From Giesbergeria sp. (GTDB lineage: Bacteria > Pseudomonadota > Gammaproteobacteria > Burkholderiales > Burkholderiaceae_C), in the NCBI RefSeq assembly GCF_028686475.1, contig NZ_JAQUCA010000005.1, positions 160,564-224,563 of the forward strand: 64,000 nt of DNA. Reading direction: 5' to 3'. Positions 19,870-30,246 of this stretch are shown here, piece by piece (position 1 is the first letter of the stretch; the number at the start of each line of letters is the position of its first letter). The translations under genes were made by a program, and so were the position numbers. The notes beneath the pieces were generated by a model. It worked only from the letters and a program-made list of their open reading frames with translations. It ran no database searches and had not been told where the DNA came from.

Positions 19870-19900
19870 GGTTGCTGTGACTCCCAAAATGTGGATAGGT

Positions 19901-21091
19901 TCACGGAGCCATGCGCGCTGCCAGCTGTTGGGCGGCAGCGCGCGCTTGTGCGTCTAAGGCTAACAAATCTAGCAGGCTATCGGGTTGAGCGGGCACGATG
20001 GCCTCTAGGGTGGCGTGGTTGACGGCATGGATTTGGTCAAAGCGAATACGGCGCTCTAAAAAAGCCGCCACGGCTACTTCGTTGGCCGCATTGAGGATGG
20101 CCGTGGTGCCGGTGGGCGCTTCTAAGGCGTGCCATGCCAAGCGCAGGCCGGGAAAGCGCTCGGGGTGGCCGTGGTCGTCAATCGCCTCGAAGGTCATGGC
20201 CGACAGGGCATGAAAATCCAAAGCCGTGGCCCCAGAGGTGATACGTTCAGGCCACGACAGGCCATAGGCAATCGGCACGCGCATATCGGGCGTGCCCAAC
20301 TGCGCCACCACCGAGGTATCACGGTATTGCACCATCGAGTGGATAATGCTTTGCGGATGAATCACCACCTCCAACTGTGCCGGAGCCAGCCCGAACAGGT
20401 AGCGCGCTTCAATCACCTCCAGCGCCTTGTTCATCATGGTGGCCGAATCAACCGAGATTTTGCGCCCCATCACCCAATTGGGATGCGCGCAGGCTTGCTC
20501 GGGCGTGACATCGCGCAGGGTTGCAGCGGCGCGGCTGCGAAACGGGCCACCGGAAGCGGTGAGAATGATTTTTTCTACCCGTTGCGCCCAAGTGGTCGGG
20601 TCTTGGGGCAAGGATTGGAAAATGGCCGAATGTTCGCTGTCAATCGGCAGCAGGGTAGCGCCACCTTGGCGCACCGCACGCATAAACACCTCGCCCCCCA
20701 CCACCAGCGCTTCTTTATTCGCCAGCAGCAGGCGCTTACCGGCGCGTGCAGCAGCCAAGCAAGGCGCTAAACCCGCCGCGCCGACAATCGCGGCCATCAC
20801 GGCATCGACCTCGGGATGCGCGGCAATGGTCTCTAGTGCATCGGGGGCGGTCAATACTTGGGTGTTTAAGCCTTGGGCTTGGAGTTTGTCCGCCAGTGCT
20901 TGGGCATGGGGCGCGCTGGCCATGACGGCATAACGGGGCCGAAACTGCGCGCATTGCGCCAGCAGCATATCCACTTGGGTAGCAGCACTCAGGGCAAAAA
21001 CTTCAAAGCGCTCCGGGTGGCGCGCCAGCACATCCAAGGTGTTGCCACCGATAGAGCCGGTAGAACCCAGCACCGTAATCCGTTGTTTCAT
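19901..21091 (-). CDS. dxr: 1-deoxy-D-xylulose 5-phosphate reductoisomerase
   Basis: 396 residues from the ATG at 21091 ([22 protein letters not shown]); an upstream in-frame start at 21124 would overlap cdsA. The NADPH motif [20 protein letters not shown] and the metal-binding [13 protein letters not shown] are all intact. It converts DXP to MEP, the committed step of the non-mevalonate isoprenoid pathway, which supplies the precursor used by the nearby uppS. Confidence 0.96.
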   Translation of the reverse strand: MKQRITVLGSTGSIGGNTLDVLARHPERFEVFALSAATQVDMLLAQCAQFRPRYAVMASAPHAQALADKLQAQGLNTQVLTAPDALETIAAHPEVDAVMAAIVGAAGLAPCLAAARAGKRLLLANKEALVVGGEVFMRAVRQGGATLLPIDSEHSAIFQSLPQDPTTWAQRVEKIILTASGGPFRSRAAATLRDVTPEQACAHPNWVMGRKISVDSATMMNKALEVIEARYLFGLAPAQLEVVIHPQSIIHSMVQYRDTSVVAQLGTPDMRVPIAYGLSWPERITSGATALDFHALSAMTFEAIDDHGHPERFPGLRLAWHALEAPTGTTAILNAANEVAVAAFLERRIRFDQIHAVNHATLEAIVPAQPDSLLDLLALDAQARAAAQQLAARMAP

Positions 21092-21114
21092 GGGTTTTGT
21101 TTGGTTTTGGCTGC

Positions 21115-21963
21115 TTAGAGCCAAGAGGAAAAGAGCATCGCCAAAGGCAGCGTAGGCAATAGGGCATCGACGCGGTCTAACACGCCACCGTGGCCGGGCA
21201 AGAGGCGGCTGCTGTCTTTGGCCCCGGCAGCACGTTTGATGAGCGACTCGACCAAATCACCGGCCACACTCATCGCCACCATAAACAATACCGCAGGCAA
21301 GAGCCACCACCAGCCCGGTTGGGCCAAACGGCTGAACAAGCTCACTACCGGGGTTTGCCAAGCAGCATCTGCGGCCACCCAGCCGCACGCCAGCAGCAAC
21401 ACGCCCAGCACCGCACCGGCCACGCCTTCCCAGGTTTTACCGGGACTGATAGACGGGGCCAACTTTTGGCGCGTAAAACGCAAACCAAAAGTACGCCCTG
21501 CTGCATAAGCGGCAATATCGGCCACCCAAACCAAGGCCAGCGCCGACAGCAAAAAGTTAATTCCGACCATGCGCGCTTGCACTGCCGCCAGCCACGCCAA
21601 CCACAGGGCCAGCACGCCCGCCAGCAAACGCACTGCTGCCGGAATACGCGGCCAGCCAGCCACCCCTGCGCGTAGCATCAGCACTACACCCAGCAGCCAA
21701 AACAGCCCAGCCCCCAGCCATAGCGGTTGCAAACGCTGTTGCAACCAACCCAGCCACCAAGTAAGCAGGCACAGCAGTACACAACTTGCGCCCAAACCCA
21801 AGGAGGGCCACATGGCACAGCCATTGAGCCGCCCCCACTCCCAAGCGGCAGCAGCCATCAGCAGCAATACCACCAAAGCAAAAGGCACAAACGAGGGGTA
21901 GAGCAGGGCGGGCAACAAAACGGCCAGCAGGGCCAAAGCAGTAAGAACGCGCTGTTGCAGCAT
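21115..21963 (-). CDS. cdsA: phosphatidate cytidylyltransferase
   Basis: 282 residues of mostly hydrophobic segments. The C-terminal family signature runs [19 protein letters not shown], followed by [15 protein letters not shown]. It makes CDP-diacylglycerol in the inner membrane, the precursor of phospholipids. The gene lies tightly between uppS (9-bp gap) and dxr. Confidence 0.94.
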   Translation of the reverse strand: MLQQRVLTALALLAVLLPALLYPSFVPFALVVLLLMAAAAWEWGRLNGCAMWPSLGLGASCVLLCLLTWWLGWLQQRLQPLWLGAGLFWLLGVVLMLRAGVAGWPRIPAAVRLLAGVLALWLAWLAAVQARMVGINFLLSALALVWVADIAAYAAGRTFGLRFTRQKLAPSISPGKTWEGVAGAVLGVLLLACGWVAADAAWQTPVVSLFSRLAQPGWWWLLPAVLFMVAMSVAGDLVESLIKRAAGAKDSSRLLPGHGGVLDRVDALLPTLPLAMLFSSWL

Positions 21964-21972
21964 GGTGCCCTT

Positions 21973-22710
21973 TCAGGCGGGCAAAGAGGGGCTAGGCGCA
22001 GCCAACACTTGCTCGGAGGTTTTGCCAAAGCGCCGCTCGCGTGTGCGGTAATCGGCAATCGCGGCATCTAGCGCCGCTTCATCAAAATCGGGCCAGAGTT
22101 TATCGCTGAACAGCAGTTCAGAGTAAGCCGACTGCCAGAGCAAAAAATTGCTCAGGCGCATCTCGCCGCCGGTGCGAATCAGCAAATCGGGGTCAGGCAC
22201 AGCCGACAAGGCCATTGCCGCATTGAGAGTGACTTCGGTAATCGGCTCGCCACGTGCGGCCAAACTGGCAGCGGCTTGGGCAATATCCCAACGGCCACCG
22301 TAGTTGAAGCAGATATTGAGTACCAAGCGCTGGTTGTGCGCGGTGGATTGTTCGGCCTGCTCTAGCCCGTGGCGCACTTTGGCCGACAAGCTGGCGCGGT
22401 TGCCAATAAAGCGCACACACACGCCGTCTTTGCACAGCTGGGGCACTTCACGTGCAATCGCCATTGCCAATAAATCGAGCAAGCCGCTGACCTCTTCCGC
22501 TGGACGGCCCCAGTTTTCGGAAGAAAAAGCAAACACCGTCAGTACCGCGACCCCGCGCTGGGCGCAGGCTTGCACGCAGCGGCGCAAGGCGGTGACACCT
22601 TGTTTGTGACCGGCCAAGCGGGGCAAAAAGCGGCGCTGCGCCCAACGGCCATTGCCATCCATCACGATGGCAATATGCCGAGGCACCGGCGCAGAAAAAG
22701 ACGTGGACAC
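21973..22710 (-). CDS. uppS: undecaprenyl diphosphate synthase (cis-prenyltransferase)
   Basis: 245 residues with a GTG start at 22710. The catalytic Asp lies in HIAIVMDGNGRWAQRR, FAFSSENWGRP is the second conserved block, and DLLIRTGGEMRLSNFLLWQSAYSEL the third. It condenses eight IPP units onto FPP to make the lipid carrier for peptidoglycan and O-antigen. It lies 21 bp downstream of frr. Confidence 0.96.
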   Translation of the reverse strand: MSTSFSAPVPRHIAIVMDGNGRWAQRRFLPRLAGHKQGVTALRRCVQACAQRGVAVLTVFAFSSENWGRPAEEVSGLLDLLAMAIAREVPQLCKDGVCVRFIGNRASLSAKVRHGLEQAEQSTAHNQRLVLNICFNYGGRWDIAQAAASLAARGEPITEVTLNAAMALSAVPDPDLLIRTGGEMRLSNFLLWQSAYSELLFSDKLWPDFDEAALDAAIADYRTRERRFGKTSEQVLAAPSPSLPA

Positions 22711-22731
22711 AGAAAAACGCGGCGACGGGCC

Positions 22732-23292
22732 TTAAACCGCCATGATTTCTTGTTCTTTGGCCGCGACCAGCGCGTCAATTTCGGCAATGTGCCGGTCAGT
22801 GAGTTTCTGGATTTCGGTTTCAGAGCGTTTTTGCTCGTCTTCGGAGGCCAGCTTGTCTTTGACCAGCTTTTTGACCGATTCGTTGGCATCGCGGCGCAGG
22901 TTGCGAATGGCCACTTTGGCCGATTCGCCCTCGTTGCGCGCCAGCTTGGTCATTTCTTTGCGGCGCTCTTCGCTCATGGGTGGCATGGGCACGCGGATTA
23001 AATCGCCCATCGAGGCCGGGTTCAGGCCCAAATCGCTCTCGCGGATGGCTTTTTCAATCTTGGCGCTCAGGTTCTTTTCCCAAGGCTGCACGCTGATGGT
23101 GCGCGAATCGAGCAACGACACGTTGGCCACTTGGCTTAAAGGAACCATCGAGCCATAGTATTCGACATGAATCACATCCAGCAAGGCCGGATTGGCCCGC
23201 CCGGTGCGAATTTTTTGCAGGTTGTTCTTGAAAGCCACAATGGACTGATCCATTTTGGTTTCCATGGTTTTCTTGGTATCGGCAATCGTCAT
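22732..23292 (-). CDS. frr: ribosome recycling factor
   Basis: 186 residues, the standard length, ATG preceded by GGAGAG. The pattern [25 protein letters not shown] and the C-terminal coiled-coil helices match RRF. With EF-G it splits post-termination ribosomes. It follows pyrH by about 33 bp in the usual tsf-pyrH-frr-uppS order. Confidence 0.97.
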   Translation of the reverse strand: MTIADTKKTMETKMDQSIVAFKNNLQKIRTGRANPALLDVIHVEYYGSMVPLSQVANVSLLDSRTISVQPWEKNLSAKIEKAIRESDLGLNPASMGDLIRVPMPPMSEERRKEMTKLARNEGESAKVAIRNLRRDANESVKKLVKDKLASEDEQKRSETEIQKLTDRHIAEIDALVAAKEQEIMAV

Positions 23293-23325
23293 GTTCTCTC
23301 CTGGGATGCAATGCTGGTTGGTGCT

Positions 23326-24048
23326 TTACGCATGAACCAGCGTGCCTTCATCCTCACCCAGCACCACGCGCTTGAGGGCACCGGGTTTGATGATGGAAAA
23401 CACCTTTACGGGCAGTTTTTGGTCACGGCACAGGGCAAAGGCAGTGGCATCCATGATGCCCAAATTACGCACCATTGCCTCGTCAAAGCTCAATTGGGTG
23501 TAGCGCGTGGCGCTAGGGTCTTTGTGCGGGTCGGCAGAATATACGCCATCGACCTTGGTGGCCTTGAGTACCAGTTCAGCACCAATTTCGGCCCCGCGCA
23601 ACGCTGCGGCGGTGTCGGTAGTAAAGAAGGGGTTGCCGGTACCGGCGGCAAACACCACCACCTTGCCTTCTTCGAGGTATTGCAGCGCCTTGGGGCGCAC
23701 ATAAGGTTCGACCACCTGCTCAATCGAGATGGCCGACATCACACGCGCCGTCAAGCCTTGGCGGCCCATCGCATCGGCCAAGGCCAAGGCGTTCATCACC
23801 GTGGCCAACATGCCCATGTAATCGGCGGTAGCGCGGTCCATACCGGCCGAACCACCTGCGACACCACGGAAAATGTTGCCGCCACCAATCACCACCGCCA
23901 CTTCTACCCCCATCGCCGTGACTTCGGCCACTTCGGCCACCATGCGCTCAATGGTGGCCCGGTTGATGCCAAAGGCATCATCGCCCATCAGGGCCTCGCC
24001 CGACAACTTGAGCAAGATGCGCTTGTAGGCCGGTGTGGCGAGGGTCAT
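23326..24048 (-). CDS. pyrH: UMP kinase
   Basis: 240 residues, ATG with GGAGAA upstream. [19 protein letters not shown] is the N-terminal phosphate-binding pattern of the amino-acid-kinase fold; [22 protein letters not shown] is the UMP/ATP region. It phosphorylates UMP to UDP. It lies 63 bp downstream of tsf. Confidence 0.97.
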   Translation of the reverse strand: MTLATPAYKRILLKLSGEALMGDDAFGINRATIERMVAEVAEVTAMGVEVAVVIGGGNIFRGVAGGSAGMDRATADYMGMLATVMNALALADAMGRQGLTARVMSAISIEQVVEPYVRPKALQYLEEGKVVVFAAGTGNPFFTTDTAAALRGAEIGAELVLKATKVDGVYSADPHKDPSATRYTQLSFDEAMVRNLGIMDATAFALCRDQKLPVKVFSIIKPGALKRVVLGEDEGTLVHA

Positions 24049-24111
24049 GGGAAATTCTCCGTAAAGATGAGGGGATGAAAAAAAACAGGGGTGGCGGTAG
24101 GTGCTAAGCGA

Positions 24112-25008
24112 TTAGGCTGCGGCTTTGGCAGCAGCCACTTGGGCAGCTACTTCGGCGGCAAAGTCGTCCACCTTTTTCTCGATGCCTTCGCCCACCACGT
24201 ACAGGGTAAAGCCCTTGACGGTGGTGTTGGCCGCCTTGAGCATTTGGCCCACGGTTTGCTTGCCATCGGCAGCCTTGACGAACACTTGGTCGGCCAGCGA
24301 GACTTCTTTGAGGTACTTGGTGATGGAGCCTTCGACCATCTTGGCCACGATGTCGGCGGGCTTGCCCGATTCAGCGGCCTTGGCGGTGGCGACACTGCGC
24401 TCTTTTTCAATCAGCTCGGCGGGTACTTCGGCGCTGGTCAGGGCCACGGGTTTCATGGCGGCGACGTGCATGGCCACATCCTTGGCGGCAGTGGCGCTGC
24501 CTTCGTACTCGACCACCACGCCAATGCGCGTACCATGCAGGTAAGAGGCCAAATGGCTACCCGAGAACTGCTTGAAGCGGCGGAACGACATGTTCTCGCC
24601 GATTTTACCAATCAGGCCCTTGCGTACATCTTCCAAAGTGGGGCCAAAGCTGTCTTGCTCGTAGGGCAGCGCGCCCAAAGCAGCGACATCGGCGGGGTTA
24701 TGCAGGGCCACCAGCTTGGCAGCGGCATTGGCCATAGCGATGAAGCTGTCGTTCTTGCTGACGAAATCGGTTTCGCTGTTGACTTCAATCAGGCCACCCA
24801 CATCGCCATCAATGTGCATGGTCACCACGCCTTCGGCGGTGATGCGCGAAGCGGCCTTGCCAGCCTTGGTGCCCAGCTTGACGCGCAACAGCTCTTCGGC
24901 TTTGGCCATATCGCCTTCGGCTTCGGTCAGGGCTTTTTTGCACTCCATCATGGGGGCATCGGTTTTAGCGCGCAGTTCAGCGACCATGCTTGCGGTAATT
25001 GCAGCCAT
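24112..25008 (-). CDS. tsf: translation elongation factor Ts
   Basis: 298 residues, ATG with GGAGAA. The N-terminal UBA-like domain ([26 protein letters not shown]) carries the conserved [35 protein letters not shown] is the core-domain signature. It is the nucleotide exchange factor for EF-Tu. It follows rpsB across a hairpin that may act as an attenuator. Confidence 0.97.
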   Translation of the reverse strand: MAAITASMVAELRAKTDAPMMECKKALTEAEGDMAKAEELLRVKLGTKAGKAASRITAEGVVTMHIDGDVGGLIEVNSETDFVSKNDSFIAMANAAAKLVALHNPADVAALGALPYEQDSFGPTLEDVRKGLIGKIGENMSFRRFKQFSGSHLASYLHGTRIGVVVEYEGSATAAKDVAMHVAAMKPVALTSAEVPAELIEKERSVATAKAAESGKPADIVAKMVEGSITKYLKEVSLADQVFVKAADGKQTVGQMLKAANTTVKGFTLYVVGEGIEKKVDDFAAEVAAQVAAAKAAA

Positions 25009-25052
25009 TTGTGTTCTCCGTATTCCGTTTTATCGGTTCAATTGTTTCAAGA

Positions 25053-25085
25053 TAAAAAAAGGGGGCCACATAAGCCCCGCTTTTT
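25053..25085 (-). terminator. attenuator or terminator hairpin between rpsB and tsf
   Basis: On the minus strand GGGGC, a 7-base loop and GCCCC form a short stem followed by seven Ts. It lies in the 103-bp gap between rpsB and tsf. Since tsf seems to have no other clear promoter, it probably lets part of the transcription through. The stem is only 5 bp, so strength is uncertain. Confidence 0.65.
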
Positions 25086-25126
25086 ACCGCGATACATCGC
25101 GCAGCAACGCAGCGAGGCTGGCGCTC

Positions 25127-25882
25127 TTAGGCAGCAGCTTCCTGCACTTCAACGAATTCGTCAGTGCCTTCGGGGGCGGCCACGGCTTGCACCACTTCTT
25201 CTACCGCGTTGGCACGGCCTTCGATGATGGCATCGGCAATCACGCGGGCGTACAGTTCTACGGCCTTGGCCGAGTCATCGTTACCGGGGATGATGTGGCT
25301 GATGCCGTCGGGCGAGTGGTTGGTATCGACCACGCCAATTAGCGGAATGCCCAGCTTCTTGGCTTCGGCGATGGCGATTTTGTGGAAACCGACATCAATG
25401 ACGAAGATGGCATCGGGCAGGGCCGTCATGTCTTGGATGCCGCCGATGTCTTTTTCCAGCTTTTCAATCTCGCGGGCAAACATGAGCTGTTCTTTTTTGC
25501 TCATGGCTTCGAGACCGGTTTCTTGCTGGGCCTTCATGTCTTTGAGGCGCTTGATGGAGGTCTTGACCGTCTTGAAATTGGTCAGCATACCGCCCAACCA
25601 ACGTTGGTTGACGAAGGGCACGCCAGCGCGGGCGGCTTCTACTGCCACAATGTCACGGGCTTGGCGTTTGGTACCGACCATCAGGATGGTGCCGCCGTTG
25701 GCCGACAATTGTTTGGCAAACTTGGCTGCGTCTTGCAACAGGGGCAAAGACTTTTCCAAGTTGATAATGTGAATCTTGTTGCGGTGGCCGAAGATGAACG
25801 GGGCCATCTTGGGGTTCCAGAAGCGGGTTTGGTGACCAAAGTGGACACCGGCTTCCAGCATTTCGCGCATGGTAACGGACAT
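25127..25882 (-). CDS. rpsB: 30S ribosomal protein S2
   Basis: 251 residues from the ATG at 25882 ([26 protein letters not shown]); the frame is open upstream, but the family starts here. [14 protein letters not shown] and [18 protein letters not shown] are conserved blocks. It is assembled late on the 30S subunit. The leader upstream of the start carries a TGGGT/ACCCA hairpin, as might be expected of autoregulated ribosomal protein genes. It diverges from the amidase gene. Confidence 0.97.
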   Translation of the reverse strand: MSVTMREMLEAGVHFGHQTRFWNPKMAPFIFGHRNKIHIINLEKSLPLLQDAAKFAKQLSANGGTILMVGTKRQARDIVAVEAARAGVPFVNQRWLGGMLTNFKTVKTSIKRLKDMKAQQETGLEAMSKKEQLMFAREIEKLEKDIGGIQDMTALPDAIFVIDVGFHKIAIAEAKKLGIPLIGVVDTNHSPDGISHIIPGNDDSAKAVELYARVIADAIIEGRANAVEEVVQAVAAPEGTDEFVEVQEAAA

Positions 25883-26053
25883 GGTATTTTTTCCAAAGGT
25901 TGGGTCTAAAACCCAGCCCGACATTTGCACCCTTTATGGGCTACAACACCTTGAATGGGCTGGTTTGGGATTGGTCTTGCCACTAGACTGTAGTACCCAA
26001 GGATACGGCCTCTGACAGTCGGCAAAACCCTAAGATTCTAGCATATCCACCAC

Positions 26054-27409
26054 ATGATGAATGACCTTGACACCACACGGCAACTGGTGCAGCGCGGCCT
26101 CAGCAGCGCCAGCATGGAGCTAGAGCGCTGCATTGACAGCGCCCAATCTACCGCCTGCGCCCATGCCTTTACCCGCACTTGGTTTGAGCCAGCGCGCCAA
26201 CAGGCAGCACGGCCCGAGGTTACGCGGCTGCCACTGGCAGGGTTGGCAGTATCCATCAAAGATTTATTTGATATAGAGGGCCAGCCTACTTTGGCTGGTT
26301 CGGTGGCTCTGGCCGATGCGCCTGCGGCAGTGGAAGATGCCCCGGTGGTGTCGCGGCTACGCAGCGCGGGTGCCACACTGATTGGGCGCAGCACTATGGC
26401 GGAGTTTGCTTTCTCTGGGGTGGGCACCAATCCACACTATGGCACGCCCGCCGCTTACGATGGCCGTTTTGGCGCTTTGCCCGGCCCAGCACGGGTGCCG
26501 GGTGGCTCCTCGTCGGGGGCGGCGGTGTCGGTGGCTGCTGGGGCGGCATTTGTCGGCTTAGGCTCAGATACCGGTGGCTCGTTGCGGATTCCTGCGGCCC
26601 TGAATGGCATTGTCGGCTTTAAGAGTACTGCCCGGCTGGTGCCCACGGCGGGCGCGGTGCCGCTCTCGCCCACACTCGATACGGTGGGTGCCATCACACG
26701 CTCAGTGCGCGATGCGGTACTGGTGCATGAAGTTTTGGCCGCGCGGCGCGTGCGGCACAACCCGATGCCGCTGTCGGGCTGGCGTTTGGCCGTGCCCGAA
26801 ACCCTTTTTTTGCAAGACTTGGACCGCCATGTGGCCGCAGTGTTTGAGCGCACCCTGCATACCCTGCGCCGCGCCGGAGCCAAAATTGACGAGCTTCGCC
26901 TGCCAGAAACAGCCGCTGTGGTACAGCTGCAAGCCGGTGGCGGCCTGCCAGCGGCAGAAAGCTATGCTTGGCATCGCCAACTGTTACAGCAGCGTGGAGC
27001 GCAATACGACCCGCGCATACGCAGTCGCATTGAACGCGGTGCCCACATGTTGGCCGCCGATTATTTGGATATTTTGCAGGCACGCCAGCGCTGGATTGTG
27101 CAAATGCAAAGCCAATTGGCGGGTGTGGATGCGCTACTCTCGCCCACAGTGCCGATTGTGGCCCCCACGTTGGACTCCCTCGCTGCCACCGATGCAGCAG
27201 GCGATGCCGAGTTTTTCCGCGTGAATGCCCTGCTGTTACGCAATACCAGCGTGGTGAATTTGCTCGATGGCTGTGCGCTGTCCTTGCCCTGCCACCAGCA
27301 AGGCGAGTGGCCCGTGGGCCTGATGCTGTGGCACGCTGGCCAGCACGATGATGCCGTGCTGCACGTAGGCCTGCGCGTGGAAGAAGCACTGGCAGCAGCT
27401 AAATCATAG
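26054..27409 (+). CDS. amidase signature family hydrolase
   Basis: 451 residues. The Ser-cisSer-Lys triad is visible: Lys69 in SIKDLFDI, the GGSSSGAA loop near 151-156, and the nucleophile near Ser176 in GSDTGGSLRIPA. The AS domain covers most of the protein. It hydrolyses an amide bond. It resembles GatA but has no gatB or gatC neighbours, so a stand-alone amidase is more likely than the tRNA amidotransferase subunit. It diverges from rpsB with 170 bp between them. Confidence 0.88.
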   Translation: MMNDLDTTRQLVQRGLSSASMELERCIDSAQSTACAHAFTRTWFEPARQQAARPEVTRLPLAGLAVSIKDLFDIEGQPTLAGSVALADAPAAVEDAPVVSRLRSAGATLIGRSTMAEFAFSGVGTNPHYGTPAAYDGRFGALPGPARVPGGSSSGAAVSVAAGAAFVGLGSDTGGSLRIPAALNGIVGFKSTARLVPTAGAVPLSPTLDTVGAITRSVRDAVLVHEVLAARRVRHNPMPLSGWRLAVPETLFLQDLDRHVAAVFERTLHTLRRAGAKIDELRLPETAAVVQLQAGGGLPAAESYAWHRQLLQQRGAQYDPRIRSRIERGAHMLAADYLDILQARQRWIVQMQSQLAGVDALLSPTVPIVAPTLDSLAATDAAGDAEFFRVNALLLRNTSVVNLLDGCALSLPCHQQGEWPVGLMLWHAGQHDDAVLHVGLRVEEALAAAKS

Positions 27410-27538
27410 TGCCAGCAGCTCATTTGCGCGCACAGACACGCAGAATCGCTACAGTGTCTGCCATGCCGCCTTGGTGGTATTTTTAACGCGCCTGCCCCAC
27501 ACGGGAAGGCATTTTGCTGGCCCTTCGAGTGAGAAAAT

Positions 27539-30235
27539 ATGGACAACCACTACCTTACCCCGCTCTTTTCCCCACAATCCATTGTTGTTTTTGCGGGCCA
27601 AACAGATGCCCCAGAAACCCAGACTCCGCAGGCACGAATGCTGTGCGAAGGCCTGAAAGCCCAGCGTTACAGCGGCTCGTTGCAGTTTTTATCCACTGAA
27701 TCGACCGGCACGCTGGCCGAACTGGCCCAAACCAAAGCCGATTTGACCATCATCGCCTTGCCGCCTGAAGAAATTAGCAATGCCCTGGAAATGGCCGGGC
27801 GCATGAATTGCCGTTCGGCCTTGGTGGTCTCTAGCAGCATCAGTGCAGACGAGGCCGCCAAGCTCAAGCAAGTGGCCGAACGAGAAGGCATCTACCTGCT
27901 CGGCCCCAATTGTCTGGGGCTGCAACGTCCATCCTTGCACCTCAATGCCAGCGCTGCGGGCAAACTGGCCCATACCGGCTCGCTGGCGTTGGTGTGTCAG
28001 TCGGGGGCGCTGACCTCGTCTATTTTGGACTGGGCGCACAACAATGGCGTAGGTTTTTCGTCGGTGGTATCGCTCGGGCCAAACACCAGCATTGACATTG
28101 CCCAAGTGTTGGATTTTTTAGCCAACGACCGCCTCACGCAAAGCATCGTCGTCTATATGGAGGGCATCAGCAACGCGCGCAGTTTCATGAGCGCCCTGCG
28201 CTCGGCGGCCAATACCAAGCCAGTGGTGGTACTCAAGGGTGGGCGCAAAGCCAGTGGCAATACAGCCGCACAAACCCACAGCGGCACCATTGTGGGCAGT
28301 GATGAGGTGTTTGATGCCGCCCTGCGCCGCGCTGGTGCGGTGCGCGTGCGCTCGTTTGTCGAGTTGTTCTCGGCCACCAAATGCCTGGCCTCGCGTTATC
28401 GCCCGGTAGGTAAACGCTTGGCGATTGTGGCCAATGGTGGTGGCCCCGGTGTCTTGGCCGCCGATTGGGTAAATGAAATTGGCTTAGAGTTGGGCAAGCT
28501 CTCGCCCGAGTCCATCGCTGAGTTACAACCGCACTTGCCCCAGCGGGCCTCCCTGACCGATTTGATTGATTTGTCAGAATGCGCCCGCCCTGAGCATTAT
28601 TTGGCCGCGATTGAGGCCGCGAATAAAGAGCGTCAAATTGACGGTGTGCTGGCCATTTTCTCGCCGCGCCCCGGTGCCGATGCCGAAGCCATTGCCAAGG
28701 CACTGGCCAGCGCAAAGTCCCACATGGCCAAGCCTTTGGTAGCCTGCTGGATGGGCGATGCCTCGGTCGGCCCCGGACGCGGTGTCTTGAAAGAGGCCGT
28801 CATCCCCAGCTTTCGCACCCCAGAAGCCGCTGTGGGCGCATTTGGCAATATTGCCTCGTTCTACCAAAACCAGCAATTGCTGCAACAAACGCCTTCGCCG
28901 CTGTCCACCTTGGCCAAGCCCGATATTGAAGGCGCGCGGCTGGTGATTGAAAGCGCCTTGGCCGAGCGGCGCAAAATTTTGACCGAGATGGAATCCAAAA
29001 CCCTCTTGGCCGCCTTCCATATTCCAGTCACTAAAACTATTTTGGCGCGCAGTGCCCACGAGGCAATGATGATTGCCACGCAGTTGGGCTTTCCGGTGGC
29101 CCTCAAAATTGATTCGCCCGACATCACGCACAAATCGGACGTGGGCGGCGTAGCGCTCAATATCATGAACGGCACCAGCGCGCGCGATACGTTTACCGAC
29201 ATGGTGCAGCGCGTGGCCCAAGTGCAACCGCAGGCGCGTATCAATGGCGTGACGGTACAAAAAATGGCCAAAGCGCAACGGGGGCGCGAAATTTGCATTG
29301 GCTTGGTATGCGATGACCCGTTTGGCCCAGTGATTTCGTTTGGTGCTGGTGGCACCATGATTGAGCTTATCAACGACAAGGCAATGGAGTTGCCCCCACT
29401 GAACCAGTTTTTATCGCACCGGCTGATTGAGCGCTCGCGCGTGGCCGAAACCCTGGGCGCTTGGCGTGGCACCGGCCCAGCCAACATCGAGGCGCTAGAG
29501 CAAATTTTGCTGCGCGTGTCCGAGATGGCTTGCGAGTTGCCCCAATTGCGCGAGATGGACATCAACCCCATTATTGTCGATGAGCATGGGGCCGTGGCAG
29601 TGGATGCACGCATCGCGATTGACCACGCCCCCCAATCCAATTCCAATAGCAGCGGCAACCTGCATTACAGCCATTTGGCCATCTTGCCCTACCCGGCACG
29701 GCACGAGCAAGTTTGGCCGTTGCCCGGTGGCGGCGAATACACCATTCGCCCGATTCACCCCGGTGATGCACAGATGCTGCAAACCTTGGTGCAAAGCCTA
29801 TCGCCGCAAAGCCGCTATTACCGTTTTGTCTCGTCGATGGCTGAGTTGCCGCCCTCGATGCTGGCGCGCTTTACCTTGATTGATTACGACCGCGAAATGG
29901 CGCTGGTGGCCATTCACAAGGAGCGCACCGCCACCGAAGACGGCGAAATCCACGAGACCGAGCGCATGGTGGGGGTGTCGCGCTACGTCACCAACCCCGA
30001 CCGCACTACCTGCGAGTTTGCTTTGGTGGTGTCCGATAGCTTCAATGGCAAGGGCTTGGGTTCACGCCTGATGCACAGCATCATGGATGTGGCGCGCGAA
30101 AAGGGCTTGAGCGAAATCGAAGGCTTGGTGCTGGCCAACAACGCCCCCATGCTCAAGCTGATGCGTAGCTTAGGTTATGCCATCAAATCTTACGAGGAAG
30201 ACCCAGACTTTAAGCTGGTCACGCACAAACTCTAA
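27539..30235 (+). CDS. PatZ-like protein lysine acetyltransferase (NDP-forming acyl-CoA synthetase fused to GNAT)
   Basis: 898 residues. Order: CoA-binding domain (1-125), succinyl-CoA-ligase-like domain with AAQTHSGTIVGSDEVFDAALRRAG near 240-265, an ATP-grasp domain (about 480-700) with FPVALKIDSPDITHKSDVGGV, then a C-terminal GNAT domain (about 735-895) with FALVVSDSFNGKGLGSRLMHS. Such Pat/YfiQ proteins acetylate and switch off acetyl-CoA synthetase and other enzymes; the ligase half is often inactive and regulatory. Whether this one keeps ligase activity cannot be decided here. The next gene, nnr, follows 11 bp later. Confidence 0.9.
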   Translation: MDNHYLTPLFSPQSIVVFAGQTDAPETQTPQARMLCEGLKAQRYSGSLQFLSTESTGTLAELAQTKADLTIIALPPEEISNALEMAGRMNCRSALVVSSSISADEAAKLKQVAEREGIYLLGPNCLGLQRPSLHLNASAAGKLAHTGSLALVCQSGALTSSILDWAHNNGVGFSSVVSLGPNTSIDIAQVLDFLANDRLTQSIVVYMEGISNARSFMSALRSAANTKPVVVLKGGRKASGNTAAQTHSGTIVGSDEVFDAALRRAGAVRVRSFVELFSATKCLASRYRPVGKRLAIVANGGGPGVLAADWVNEIGLELGKLSPESIAELQPHLPQRASLTDLIDLSECARPEHYLAAIEAANKERQIDGVLAIFSPRPGADAEAIAKALASAKSHMAKPLVACWMGDASVGPGRGVLKEAVIPSFRTPEAAVGAFGNIASFYQNQQLLQQTPSPLSTLAKPDIEGARLVIESALAERRKILTEMESKTLLAAFHIPVTKTILARSAHEAMMIATQLGFPVALKIDSPDITHKSDVGGVALNIMNGTSARDTFTDMVQRVAQVQPQARINGVTVQKMAKAQRGREICIGLVCDDPFGPVISFGAGGTMIELINDKAMELPPLNQFLSHRLIERSRVAETLGAWRGTGPANIEALEQILLRVSEMACELPQLREMDINPIIVDEHGAVAVDARIAIDHAPQSNSNSSGNLHYSHLAILPYPARHEQVWPLPGGGEYTIRPIHPGDAQMLQTLVQSLSPQSRYYRFVSSMAELPPSMLARFTLIDYDREMALVAIHKERTATEDGEIHETERMVGVSRYVTNPDRTTCEFALVVSDSFNGKGLGSRLMHSIMDVAREKGLSEIEGLVLANNAPMLKLMRSLGYAIKSYEEDPDFKLVTHKL

Positions 30236-30246
30236 AGTAAGCTGCC

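Noticed and set aside
24091..25227. Plus-strand open frame of about 380 codons opposite tsf and rpsB
   Set aside because: Antisense to essential translation genes; composition is that of a shadow frame.
26054..27409. Assignment of the amidase as gatA
   Set aside because: The amidase signature is shared by many enzymes and there is no gatB or gatC nearby.
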